From an uncultured Paludibaculum sp. (GTDB taxonomy: Bacteria > Acidobacteriota > Terriglobia > Bryobacterales > Bryobacteraceae): 64,000 nucleotides of DNA. Shown one piece after another: positions 48,267 to 57,160 of the stretch (position 1 is its first letter; the number at the start of each line of letters is the position of its first letter). A program made the translations under genes and the position numbers. The stretch spans positions 1 to 64,000 of the forward strand of contig NZ_OY762267.1 in the NCBI RefSeq assembly GCF_963665245.1, read 5' to 3'. Below the pieces are notes generated by a model that saw only the letters and a list, made by a program, of their open reading frames with translations, did no database searches and was not told the DNA's origin.

Positions 48267-51200
48267 TTACCGGCTAATTGCGACTGTAGGCCTTACCACC
48301 GAGGTCCCTACCGCACTTAGCGAATTCCAGCTCCTATATCCAATGTTCACGGTGTACGTGCCCGCCGGGAGGGTATCTGGCGGTTTGATCCGCACACGCC
48401 AGACTCCTGGCTCATCTGGGTCGAGCGTTGAGGACACAACCGGCGCTAAGAATGCTGACGTGGTTGTACCCACCAGGAGGGCTGCGACGACATCCCCTGG
48501 AACCGGCAGGTCGGCCGTGCCCGGCGCGACTCCATCGTCAGGCATCCCGTCGAACGCCCCATAGCCGGTCAAGAAGATCGTCAATTCGTCGTTGATTTTC
48601 GCTGGATTGCTGACGGAGTTTGCCGTTCCATCTTGATTCAGCGCCCGGGCTTGGCCGGTGGCCTGTGGAGTACCACTTTGGAAAAAAACGCCCGGAGCGA
48701 CTGCCCAGATGCCCGTGCTGGTCGTGTCGTAGCCAAGAATTTGGCCAGTACTGACCCTACGAACCAGAATCTTGGGCGTGCTCGACGTTGTCGTCGACCT
48801 GGGCATCTGGAACTTCACCTCCTCACTACCAACCTTGAGGAGAGGAGCCGGAATCCCATTGACGATCACCTCTACATCGGCGAGGACAGTTGGGAGTTGC
48901 GGTCCAGTTCCAATTCCTTCTTCAGAGGCCACTGTCACCCCAGGAATCCTCAGTTTGGCGATCGCGGCAGGCGCGACTCGGTAGTACCCATTGGCTCCAT
49001 TCACGACGTGAATATTAGTGGGGAAGTGCATGGTGAGCCGGCCGGCAGCATCTGCAACAATCGGGAATCCCATCGGGTCGAGAGCAACACTGGACGGCCC
49101 TTTCGTCCCAATGACAACTTCATACTTGAAATTGTTAGATTGACTCATCTCATTGAAGCTGGGAAAACGAACAACGTAGGTGCCGCCATCCGCAACCCAG
49201 ATCTTTTCGGTGGCGGGGTCAATTGTGATGCTGAATGGACTGACAGCAGCCCCGACCAGTTCCTGATTCAGAGAGAGAGTGGAAGCGGCGCCGTCGCTCA
49301 GGCTGTTGATGTCGTCCCAGATCTGGATGCGGCTGTTGGAGTTGTCCGCGACATAGAGGCGCCCATAGCTGTCGACCGCGAGACCACGCGGGTACGCCAG
49401 GCCGGAACTCGTGTTGTTTGGACCCGCAACGGTGTCGCTGGCTTGTCCCAACACAAGGTCGGCCGCTTGGCCGTACGACTGAGGATTGCGGAAATAAAGG
49501 ACCCGACTCTGCAGCAAGTCCGACACGACAAGACCTCCCTCGGGCGAGAGTGCGAGCCCCGTGGGCGTATACAGCCGGTCTCGCGTGGTGCTGTCCGTCA
49601 CGTTCCCGGTCGGACGTGTGTCAAAGTCGGGTTGGCCTAGCACCAAGTCAGGGGTGAGAGCACCATCCTCGCCAGCGAATGGATTCGGGAACCGGAGCAC
49701 TCGTCCATTTCCTGTGTCGGCGACCCACAGCTTCCCATCTTTATCGACAAGGACGGCACTTGGCGACGACAAGCCAGGAAGGGTCGCCACTTTGGGGTCA
49801 TTGTACGGCGAGTTTACCAAGCCTCGCGTCAGGCCGACTTGTCCAAGTACAAAGTCCGCCACTGTGTTTAAGTCCAAATGAAGTGCGTCGGCAAAGCAGA
49901 GTACCCGGTTGTTCCCGGGGTCCGCGATGTACAGACGCGGGGGGGTCGAAGATCGGTCAATGGCAACACTTGGTGCAAGATATATCGACCCTTCGGACTT
50001 GGTCAGATACGTCGTGGAGAACTCGCTGCCTTTCAGCATGTTTGCAACTCGTAGTGCAAACTCAGTTTGGCCCAGCACCCGCGATGCCGCGAGCAGACTA
50101 TAATCCTGCTCAATCAACTGCTGGACGACGACCCGATTGTTCCCATTGTCAGCGACATACAGTTCGCCGCCAGCGAACGTGGCAGAAACCGGATGGCCGT
50201 AAGTTGTGGGCGACGGCTCGAAGGTCGAGCCCGCATTGGGTTCTCCGGAATTGAAATTGGGTTGGCCATACACGGCAACCATCCGCGGTGAATAGTTACC
50301 GGTGCTGGCGTCCTCAGTTGGCCACGAGGAGTACGGGGCAAACCGGACCAATCGACTGTTGATAGTGTCGACTACGAAAAGGGAGTCGTTGACGCAGAAT
50401 AGCCCGCGTGGGCCCCCTGTGTACGTAATATTCGCGGTAGTAGTTCCGGCGACGGTCGCTCCAAACGTGACGTCATTGACCAGGGGAGGCGTCGTTGCGC
50501 CAGCGGCCAGGGAGAGCACTCCGACAATGCGGTCGGCAGGCCGCCCGCTGCTTTCGACAGGCCCACTCCATACCAGCACTCGAGCCAGATCATCGGCGAA
50601 ATATAGGGTGCCCTTGGAATCAAAAGCGATAGAACTGCCGAATCTGATCGCCGACTTATTGCGAATGTCCGTACTGTAGGCACGCCCTGGGTTCGCCGTC
50701 GCAGTGGAGAAGTCCACCTGCCCCAGCACAAGGTGAGCGGCGATCGGATCGCTGCCGGGAGAATCCGCCATGACTTCGTCACGAAGATACTGTAGTACCC
50801 GATGGTTGCCCGCATCAGTGAACCAGAGGTTGCCGCTCGGATCGAAAGCTAGGCCCGCCGATTGGATTTGTTGGGCCCCCATGTTGGTGCGAATCGATGT
50901 TGCACTTGGAACGGTGGCAGACGCACCGAGGCTATTCGCACCATTTGATAGTTGGTCTGGTTGACCAATTACCAGGTCGGCAACAATATTCGCGTCCGGG
51001 TTCGTGTCCCACTGGGTGAATGGTTGGCGGTACCGGAGGATCCGATTGTTCCCAGCATCGGCCACGAAGAGGTATCCGTCCCTAAAGGCAACGGAGCTTG
51101 GACTGTTTAGTCCGCTGGGAAATTCCTTTAGGGTTTGGAGGTCAATCATCGCCGAGCCGGTATCCACGCGCACCCGCGCAGTTAGGCCCCAAGGAACCGC

Positions 51201-51551
51201 CGAAGTGAGTTTGCGGTCCTTCTGTCCAATGACTAGATCGGCCGGCGCCCCGTTGGTGAAGCTGACGGCATCACGCCAGGCGAGCACGCGATTGTTGCCC
51301 GTATCCGCCACGTACACGGAAACCGGGGACGAGGTCACGTCAACTGCGACGGAGTTCGGCGAGTAGAGCGATTCCGGCTTCGTCCGATTCGGAGCCGTAC
51401 TCAGCGGTGCATACATCTCCGCCATTCGAGCGGGAACGTCCGTCTGACCGAATACCTTGGCCGGTCTAGGGTTGAAAACGACCTGGGCCGAAGCCTGTAC
51501 TCCGAGGCAGACCAGCAGGCCTGATACTGCTAGCAAGTATTTGTTTTTCAT
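48267..51551 (-). CDS. Secreted NHL-repeat beta-propeller protein with TIGR03437-like C-terminal domain
   Basis: This 1094-residue protein has a signal peptide (MKNKYLLAVSGLLVCLGVQA, then SAQ). The body is built of many NHL-type repeats of the form VAVDxxxxxxYVADTGNNRVL, for example VAFRDGYLFVADAGNNRILR, LAFDPSGNLWFTDAGNHRVL and LAVDSYGRLYVADNSNSRIQ. The C-terminal 200 residues (PTVLADVEVIVNGIPAPLLK, IFLTGYGAFDGMPDDGVAPG, AGTYTVNIGYRSW) look like the Solibacter-expanded TIGR03437 domain. It is likely extracellular, perhaps for binding. Base composition is noticeably less GC-rich than in neighbouring genes. It is divergent from mqnA. Confidence 0.8.
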   Translation of the reverse strand: MKNKYLLAVSGLLVCLGVQASAQVVFNPRPAKVFGQTDVPARMAEMYAPLSTAPNRTKPESLYSPNSVAVDVTSSPVSVYVADTGNNRVLAWRDAVSFTNGAPADLVIGQKDRKLTSAVPWGLTARVRVDTGSAMIDLQTLKEFPSGLNSPSSVAFRDGYLFVADAGNNRILRYRQPFTQWDTNPDANIVADLVIGQPDQLSNGANSLGASATVPSATSIRTNMGAQQIQSAGLAFDPSGNLWFTDAGNHRVLQYLRDEVMADSPGSDPIAAHLVLGQVDFSTATANPGRAYSTDIRNKSAIRFGSSIAFDSKGTLYFADDLARVLVWSGPVESSGRPADRIVGVLSLAAGATTPPLVNDVTFGATVAGTTTANITYTGGPRGLFCVNDSLFVVDTINSRLVRFAPYSSWPTEDASTGNYSPRMVAVYGQPNFNSGEPNAGSTFEPSPTTYGHPVSATFAGGELYVADNGNNRVVVQQLIEQDYSLLAASRVLGQTEFALRVANMLKGSEFSTTYLTKSEGSIYLAPSVAIDRSSTPPRLYIADPGNNRVLCFADALHLDLNTVADFVLGQVGLTRGLVNSPYNDPKVATLPGLSSPSAVLVDKDGKLWVADTGNGRVLRFPNPFAGEDGALTPDLVLGQPDFDTRPTGNVTDSTTRDRLYTPTGLALSPEGGLVVSDLLQSRVLYFRNPQSYGQAADLVLGQASDTVAGPNNTSSGLAYPRGLAVDSYGRLYVADNSNSRIQIWDDINSLSDGAASTLSLNQELVGAAVSPFSITIDPATEKIWVADGGTYVVRFPSFNEMSQSNNFKYEVVIGTKGPSSVALDPMGFPIVADAAGRLTMHFPTNIHVVNGANGYYRVAPAAIAKLRIPGVTVASEEGIGTGPQLPTVLADVEVIVNGIPAPLLKVGSEEVKFQMPRSTTTSSTPKILVRRVSTGQILGYDTTSTGIWAVAPGVFFQSGTPQATGQARALNQDGTANSVSNPAKINDELTIFLTGYGAFDGMPDDGVAPGTADLPVPGDVVAALLVGTTTSAFLAPVVSSTLDPDEPGVWRVRIKPPDTLPAGTYTVNIGYRSWNSLSAVGTSVVRPTVAISR

Positions 51552-51664
51552 GACCTTAATGGCGAAGTCGCGGCGTCGCCTTTGTCCACGATAACATGCA
51601 GACCCTGACTTCGCCAGTACCTATAGACCTCGGCACCCAGGGCTTAGTCCCGTCTCGCCTCGTG

Positions 51665-52516
51665 ATGGTAAACTCTGATTTGATCCTCCGTCCCGAAATC
51701 CGGCGCAAACCGAGAGTATGCGCCGTAAGTTACTTAAACACGGCCCCCTTAGTCTGGGGTGCGGTCCACGGCCCGCAAAAAGGGTTGATGGACATGACGT
51801 TTGCGGTGCCCTCCATCTGCGCGGATCGGGTGGTGGAAGGCGATGCGGACATCGGCCTGGTGCCGGCCATCGAAATGGCACGCAACCATTTGGATTGGAT
51901 CCCGCTCGGCATCGCTTGCCGTGGGCCGGTACGCAGCATTCTGCTGATTTCGGACAGGCCGTTCGAGCAGATTCGGACGCTGGCCGTCGACTCGGGCTCC
52001 CGCACTTCCGTTCAACTGGCGCGGATTATTCTGGCCCGCAAGTACGGGGTGATGCCCCGGATTGTGACCATGGATCCGGACCTGTTGGGCATGCTCGACG
52101 TCGCCGATGCGGCGCTGATCATCGGCGATGCGGCTCTGGCCCTGGATCCGGCTGAGATCGACATGCCTTGCCTGGACTTGGGCGAGGAATGGGTGGAGAT
52201 GACGGGGCGGCCGTTTGTCTTTGCGGCGTGGTCAGGGCGCAAGGAGAACCTGACCGCTGAGATCACCGAGACTTTAAAGGCATCTTGTTTGTACGGATTG
52301 GGCGAGCTGGACGCTATCATTAAAGACGAGGCGGACCGGCGGGGCTTTTCGGAAGATTTGGTCCACCAATACCTGACGAGGAACATCTGTTTCCTTTTCG
52401 GTGAGGAGGAGGCCGCCGGCCTGGAGCTTTACCTGGAATATGCGCGAGCGTTGAACGGCGCGCTGGAGACCGTGACGGAGACTCGAGTCCATGATCAAAC
52501 CGCGGGAAGCCGTTGA
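51665..52516 (+). CDS. mqnA: MqnA, chorismate dehydratase (futalosine menaquinone pathway)
   Basis: MqnA removes water from chorismate to give 3-(1-carboxyvinyloxy)benzoate. The 283-residue protein has the family opening RKPRVCAVSYLNTAPLVWGA, then ADIGLVPAIEMARNHLDWIP, RSILLISDRPFEQIRTLAVD, SGSRTSVQLARIILARKYGV and ALIIGDAALALDPAEID. ATG 51665 is chosen because homology begins just after it; an in-frame upstream extension to 51596 is possible. Its end overlaps mqnC by 26 nt, so the two are co-translated. It shows that the host makes menaquinone by the futalosine route. Confidence 0.9.
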   Translation: MVNSDLILRPEIRRKPRVCAVSYLNTAPLVWGAVHGPQKGLMDMTFAVPSICADRVVEGDADIGLVPAIEMARNHLDWIPLGIACRGPVRSILLISDRPFEQIRTLAVDSGSRTSVQLARIILARKYGVMPRIVTMDPDLLGMLDVADAALIIGDAALALDPAEIDMPCLDLGEEWVEMTGRPFVFAAWSGRKENLTAEITETLKASCLYGLGELDAIIKDEADRRGFSEDLVHQYLTRNICFLFGEEEAAGLELYLEYARALNGALETVTETRVHDQTAGSR

Positions 52517-53525
52517 CCTTTTCGAGAGCGACGACCTGATTGGGATCGGCATGGCAGCCGATGCCGTGCGGCGCAAGCTGCATCCCGAAGGCGTCGTGAC
52601 GTACATCATCGACCGCAATATTAACTACACGAATTTCTGTACGGAGTACTGTAGTTTCTGCGCGTTCTACCGGCCGATGGGGCACAACGAAGGCTACGTG
52701 CTGCCGATCGAGACGATTCTAGATAAGATCCAGGAGACGGTGGATCTGGGCGGGACGGGTGTCCTGATGCAGGGCGGGCTGAATCCGGACCTCAAGATCG
52801 AGTGGTATGAGGACATGCTGCGGGCGATCAAGGTGCGCTTCCCGCAGGTGTGGCTGCACTGCTTCTCCGCGCCGGAGATCACGTGCATCGCCGAAGTGAG
52901 TTCGTTGAGTCTGCGGGACACGATTGCCCGGCTGCGCGATGCGGGGCTCGACTCGATTCCGGGCGGCGGCGCCGAGATTCTGCACGATGACGTACGGAAA
53001 CGGATCAGCCGGTTGAAGTGCGGCGTGGACGAGTGGGTGGCGGTTCACAAGACGGCGCACCAGTTGGGGATGCGGACGACGGCCACGATGATGTTCGGCT
53101 GCGGCGAGACGCTGGAGCAGCGGGTACACCATCTGGAGATCGTGCGGCAGATTCAAGACGAGACGGGCGGGTTCACGGCGTTCATCCCATGGTCGTTCCA
53201 ACGGGAGAACACGTCGCTGGGCCGGTTTGTGAAGGAAGAGGCGACCGGTGTCGAGTATCTCAAGACGCTGGCGATTTCGCGGCTCTACCTGGAGAACATC
53301 CTGAACGTGCAGTCGTCGTGGGTGACGCAAGGACTGAAGACCTGCCAGGTGGGCTTGAAGTTCGGCGGCAACGACGTGGGCAGCATCATGATCGAAGAGA
53401 ACGTGGTGAGCGCGGCCGGGGCGCGGAACAAGGCGTCGGAAGAAGAGCTGCGGCGGATTATCCGCGGGGCTGGGTTTGTTCCGAAACAGCGGGATACGTT
53501 GTACCGGACGTATTTCCTGAATTAG
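52491..53525 (+). CDS. mqnC: MqnC, cyclic dehypoxanthine futalosine synthase (radical SAM)
   Basis: MqnC cyclises dehypoxanthine futalosine by radical chemistry. The 344-residue protein has the CxxxCxxC iron-sulfur motif in NYTNFCTEYCSFCAFYRPMG, the SAM-site segment VLMQGGLNPDLKIEWYEDML, and family signatures GLDSIPGGGAEILHDDVRKR, TTATMMFGCGETLEQRVHHL and FIPWSFQRENTSLG, with GGNDVGSIMIEENVVSAAG near the end. Length is normal. It follows mqnA with overlapping ends and is closed by a clear intrinsic terminator, so mqnA-mqnC is a two-gene operon here. The other mqn genes lie outside the window. Confidence 0.93.
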   Translation: MIKPREAVDLFESDDLIGIGMAADAVRRKLHPEGVVTYIIDRNINYTNFCTEYCSFCAFYRPMGHNEGYVLPIETILDKIQETVDLGGTGVLMQGGLNPDLKIEWYEDMLRAIKVRFPQVWLHCFSAPEITCIAEVSSLSLRDTIARLRDAGLDSIPGGGAEILHDDVRKRISRLKCGVDEWVAVHKTAHQLGMRTTATMMFGCGETLEQRVHHLEIVRQIQDETGGFTAFIPWSFQRENTSLGRFVKEEATGVEYLKTLAISRLYLENILNVQSSWVTQGLKTCQVGLKFGGNDVGSIMIEENVVSAAGARNKASEEELRRIIRGAGFVPKQRDTLYRTYFLN

Positions 53526-53550
53526 CGGATTCCTGATTGTTGGGAAGAGG

Positions 53551-53579
53551 GGGCGGCCGCTCAGCGCGCCGCCCTTTTT
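53551..53579 (+). terminator. Intrinsic terminator of mqnA-mqnC
   Basis: A perfect 7-bp stem (GGGCGGC at 53551-53557 with GCCGCCC at 53568-53574) with a 10-nt loop is followed by TTTTT. It starts 25 nt after the mqnC stop. Confidence 0.85.
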
Positions 53580-53639
53580 GCGTCTCGGGGGTTGGAGGAC
53601 GGGACGGGTGGACAGGCGACCTCTCTGTTGGGGGTGGCG

Positions 53640-54122
53640 CGTAGCCCGTCACTTACGTTCCGGGACTGGGACGGGGTGCAGCTTCGTCGGCTTTGGGGGT
53701 CCGGGGGCGGTGCGGGACTTCGTTGAAGACGCCGGGGCACGACAGGCTTCCGCTCCCTGACGGTCACGGCTCGGTCCGATTGCGTCTTCCTGGCGGCTGG
53801 CGGCCCGCTGGGGCACTCGGGGTTCCTTCCCGGTCGCCGTGTCGCTCGCGGCGGAGGAACGCTCCGTTGAGGACACGCCGCGCGCCGGTGCCCACTTACT
53901 GACGTGCTCGGTTCGCAGCGCGGCTTCGTCCGCTTTGGCGGTCCGGCGGGCCATGGTTGACTCCGTTGAAGACGCGCTCGTAACGGGTGCCCGCTTCTTG
54001 CCAGTCGCGGTTCGCAGCGGGCGGAGGACCACTTCCTTACGGTCGTGGTTCGTTGCGCGGCGGCTGGCTGGGGCAGGCGGGACTTCCTTGTGGTCGCGGT
54101 GCGCGGCGCGCACATCGGGAAG
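53640..54122. repeat. Gene-free region of degenerate direct repeats
   Basis: This 480-bp gap has open frames on both strands but no credible protein. It contains a degenerate large repeat: GCTTCGTCGGCTTTGGGGGT at 53681 and GCTTCGTCCGCTTTGGCGGT at 53923, each followed about 30 bp later by CGTTGAAGACGC, with a 242-bp period. Shorter variants of the form ACTTCCTTACGGTCGTGGTT recur about five times (for example near 53750, 53820, 53995, 54030 and 54085). Such short dispersed elements are familiar in Solibacter-type intergenic DNA, but that link is from memory and not computed. Confidence 0.6.
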
Positions 54123-54126
54123 CGGG

Positions 54127-56502
54127 TTAGTAGTTGATCTCGAAGGTGGCGCTGAGGCCACCGTCGGGATTGAAGATGCGGAACCGGTAGATGCCGCGGT
54201 CGGCCAGGGTCACAGGGAGAGCCAGCGTGCAGCGGCTCTGACCTTCGGCATCATCGGCACAGTCCGGCGTCAACCCGTTCAGTTGGTAAGGCGCGTTCGT
54301 CGGCGTCCAGATGCTCGCGCTGAGGCCGTCCAGGAAGTTCACGCCCGTCAGGTAGAAGGTGGGCGTGGCCACGTAACCATCAATGATCGGGATGCTCATC
54401 TCCGGCAGCACACTGAACGAGAAGACGTTGGATTGGGTGCCGTCCGGGTTGTCCACCTGCAGGTCGTAGGTCCACGGGTTGGGCAGGCTGATCGTGACCA
54501 GGACATTGGAGGCGCTGACGTGGCGGACCTGTCCGGGGTCGACCGCAAAGGTCGACGGCGTACCCATGGGTGGATGCACAGTGACGTGAACCGCGAGGCC
54601 GGGCAGGAACCCGCTGCCGCCCACGGACAAGGTCTGTCCCTGCGGGGCGATCCGAATAGGATCCGGAGCGACGGAGGAGACGGTGGGCGAGGGTGGCGGG
54701 GGATCCACGGTGAAGGTGTAGACGTTCGACGGAATGCCATCCGGATTCTGGATCTGGAGAGTGTAGTCGCCAGGCTGCGCGAAATCGGTATTGATAATGA
54801 ACGATGAGAACGTCGTGCCCTGAATCTGATCGGGCGAGAACGAGACCGGTGTGGTGTCGGGCAGGATCAGAGTCGCGCTGAGGCCCGAGATGAAATCGCC
54901 GCCCCGCACGAGGAGTGCACGGACGTTGGGGCTGGCGGCAATGGGACTGGGCGAGTGACCGGTGATGACCGGCGAAGACGGCCCCGGCGTGGTGACGCGA
55001 ATGGGGAAGTAGTCGGATTTCGACAGATCCGGATTGATGACCTGCAGCAGGTAGGTGCCTGGCTCGCCGAAGGCTCCGGTGACCGGGAAGGTGGTGGGCA
55101 GGACCGAGGCTGCATCAATACTGTCGGCGGGCACGGTGGCTCCGTGTGGCGTGGTCCAAACGGCCTTGAGCCCCGGCTGGAAGTTCTGGCCCTGCACGGA
55201 CAGTGTCTGCAGTTGGGCGGTCTGCGGGAGGACCAGCGGAGAGTAAGCCTGGATGATGGGCGCCGTCGACACGGAGGAGACGTGGAGGGTGTACACCTTC
55301 GACCTGGCACCGGAGAGGTTCTCGACCTGTAGTGTGTAGTCGCCGGGCGTGGTGAAGCTGTAGACGGCCTTGAATTCGGAATCGCTGGAGGAGACGATCT
55401 GGGAGTTTGTGAGTACCGACAGCCCTCCGTCGGGGCGCAGGATGTACAGGATGACGCCATCGCCAAAGCCGCTGCCCAGGACGTCCAGAGTGACGCTCTC
55501 GGGTGAGGCTACGGTGGGTGAAGGCAGGGTGCCGGTGATCTCCGGTATCGGAGCTGAACCCACTTCGAAGGCGAAGGCCGCGGACTGGCCGCCATCGGGA
55601 TTCGCCACCTTGAGGAAGTAGATACCGGGCTCAGGGAACGTCGCGAACATATCGAACCCGGAGGAGGTTACGGCCTGCACGCGGCCCGCGCCGGCCAACA
55701 CCACGGTGCCGGCGGAGGGTTTGGTGAGAGTGGCGGCCAGACCGGGTTGGAACCCAACACCAACGACGTGAATGAGCTGCAGATCGGCGCTCATCACGGG
55801 GGTGTTCGGTTTGGTGTCGGTGATCTGCACGGCGCCCTGCTGGCGGGTGACGTTGAAGGTGACGGACTTCGACTGAACACCATCCGGGTCGGTCACCCAC
55901 AGGCTGTATTGGCCGAGGCGATCCAGCACCAGTTGCATATCGAACTGCGTAGCGGTGAGGTTGGTCACGCGCAGATTCTGGGCGAAGTCATTGCCACCGC
56001 CCGGCAGGGAGACGTAGACCGAAAGGCCCGCACGGAAGCCGGAGCCGACGATGGTGAGCGTCTGCTCCTTGCTTCCCACGAAGATTGTGGCCGGACTCAC
56101 GGCGGTGATGGTGGGCTCGGGCCGTTCCGTGACCTGCACATTGAAGGGCTCGGAGGACGCGCCGTCCGGATTGGTCACCTGCATCTGATACGCCCCGGGC
56201 GCCGGGAATCGGGACTGAAATTGAAAGCTGTTGGCCGTAACCTGGGTGACGCGGCTGGGATTGACTGTGGAGGTGCGGCCGGACGGATCAGATAGCTTGA
56301 CGGTGAGACCGCGTTGGAAGCCGGACCCGAGCACTGTCGTGGTCTGGAGATCGACCACCGAGACCGTGGCGGCCGGAGCATAGCCACTGATGACCGGCGG
56401 GGTTGCACCGGACAGGAATTGCGGTGCGCCGAACAGGGCCGCGCAGGCCAGGGCCAATGAGAGAGTCGAAGTTCCCGATCGCCGTTCGTGTTGCCGAATC
56501 AT
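54127..56502 (-). CDS. Secreted IPT/TIG-repeat protein
   Basis: This 791-residue protein has a signal peptide (RSGTSTLSLALACAALFGAP) and about eight tandem Ig-like IPT/TIG domains of 90-100 residues. Each has a pattern like ITAVSPATIFVGSKEQTLTI followed by GSGFRAGLSVYVSLP and, at the end, a loop of the form NPDGxxSxxxxFxV (TNPDGASSEPFNVQV, TDPDGVQSKSVTFNV, ANPDGGQSAAFAFEV). There is no anchor or catalytic motif. It is probably an extracellular adhesive or structural protein. Just downstream lies the repeat-rich gap. Repeats are diverged enough to be old duplications. Confidence 0.78.
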   Translation of the reverse strand: MIRQHERRSGTSTLSLALACAALFGAPQFLSGATPPVISGYAPAATVSVVDLQTTTVLGSGFQRGLTVKLSDPSGRTSTVNPSRVTQVTANSFQFQSRFPAPGAYQMQVTNPDGASSEPFNVQVTERPEPTITAVSPATIFVGSKEQTLTIVGSGFRAGLSVYVSLPGGGNDFAQNLRVTNLTATQFDMQLVLDRLGQYSLWVTDPDGVQSKSVTFNVTRQQGAVQITDTKPNTPVMSADLQLIHVVGVGFQPGLAATLTKPSAGTVVLAGAGRVQAVTSSGFDMFATFPEPGIYFLKVANPDGGQSAAFAFEVGSAPIPEITGTLPSPTVASPESVTLDVLGSGFGDGVILYILRPDGGLSVLTNSQIVSSSDSEFKAVYSFTTPGDYTLQVENLSGARSKVYTLHVSSVSTAPIIQAYSPLVLPQTAQLQTLSVQGQNFQPGLKAVWTTPHGATVPADSIDAASVLPTTFPVTGAFGEPGTYLLQVINPDLSKSDYFPIRVTTPGPSSPVITGHSPSPIAASPNVRALLVRGGDFISGLSATLILPDTTPVSFSPDQIQGTTFSSFIINTDFAQPGDYTLQIQNPDGIPSNVYTFTVDPPPPSPTVSSVAPDPIRIAPQGQTLSVGGSGFLPGLAVHVTVHPPMGTPSTFAVDPGQVRHVSASNVLVTISLPNPWTYDLQVDNPDGTQSNVFSFSVLPEMSIPIIDGYVATPTFYLTGVNFLDGLSASIWTPTNAPYQLNGLTPDCADDAEGQSRCTLALPVTLADRGIYRFRIFNPDGGLSATFEINY

Positions 56503-56631
56503 GACAGTCCTCCAGCGGGCTAAGACGTCGCGCCGTCGAGACGCGACTCAGCGCAGGGCGTGAGACACGCCCTTGTCTACGGTTCATCGGCACCTGGATG
56601 GGAACACTATAGTGGCGAACGAGGGTCTAGG

Positions 56632-56859
56632 TTAAAACTCGGAGTGAAGCACGGCAAACGCCTGTTCCGTCTTGGCGGCGAGGCGGTTGCGGAGCAGAGC
56701 CCGGCGCTCGCTCCTGGTGACGAGCTCGAAGAAACGATGGGTGCAGTGGCGGCAGCGGAAGGGGTGGAGGAAGAGGAGTGTCAGGGCACGCTCGGCGAGG
56801 GACTTGTAGCTGGAGGGCTGGACCGCGCAACTGGAGCAGTTTGGACACTGAATGGTCAT
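56632..56859 (-). CDS. Small zinc-ribbon protein
   Basis: This 75-residue protein contains CPNCSSC near the N-terminus and FRCRHCTHRFF in the middle, two Cys pairs typical of a zinc ribbon. A basic helical tail follows (RSERRALLRNRLAAKTEQAF). It resembles many small uncharacterised zinc-ribbon proteins. It is alone on the minus strand between the IPT protein and the M16 pair. Confidence 0.6.
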   Translation of the reverse strand: MTIQCPNCSSCAVQPSSYKSLAERALTLLFLHPFRCRHCTHRFFELVTRSERRALLRNRLAAKTEQAFAVLHSEF

Positions 56860-56984
56860 GCTGTCCTCAAGTTACGAAGTGGGGACGAAGGCGGCAAGAA
56901 CCGGGAGTACCTGAATGGGTGGAGGATGTACTGGTACGGGGTGGGCGCTGTTGAGGCTTCGAGTTTTGTTGGAGTTGCGATGGG

Positions 56985-57076
56985 CCCCCAGCGATGCTGG
57001 GGGGAATGGTGGGGGCGCAGTTCCGGCCGTTGCGGCGGGCTGGAGGGGGGCCGATGGCCGACTCCACATCGGCCCC
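56985..57076. other. Two perfect hairpins in a 300-bp gene-free gap
   Basis: CCCCCAGC-GAT-GCTGGGGG at 56985-57003 and GGGGCCGATG with CATCGGCCCC (57047-57056 and 57067-57076) are perfect stems of 8 and 10 bp. The second lies 85 nt past the M16 operon stop on the minus strand and could end its transcript, although no T tract follows. I see nothing else in 56860-57160. Confidence 0.45.
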
Positions 57077-57160
57077 AAATGTGGACGCTTACCGTACCTT
57101 GCGATGATCGCTCGGCGGCCGGTGCCTAGCCATATCCTGGCGGACACCGGCGCCGTGCGC

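Noticed and set aside
53561..54161. Open frames in the repeat region (184 and 170 residues, minus strand)
   Set aside because: Both are low-complexity Arg/Pro/Ser translations of repeat DNA with no recognisable start or homology pattern.
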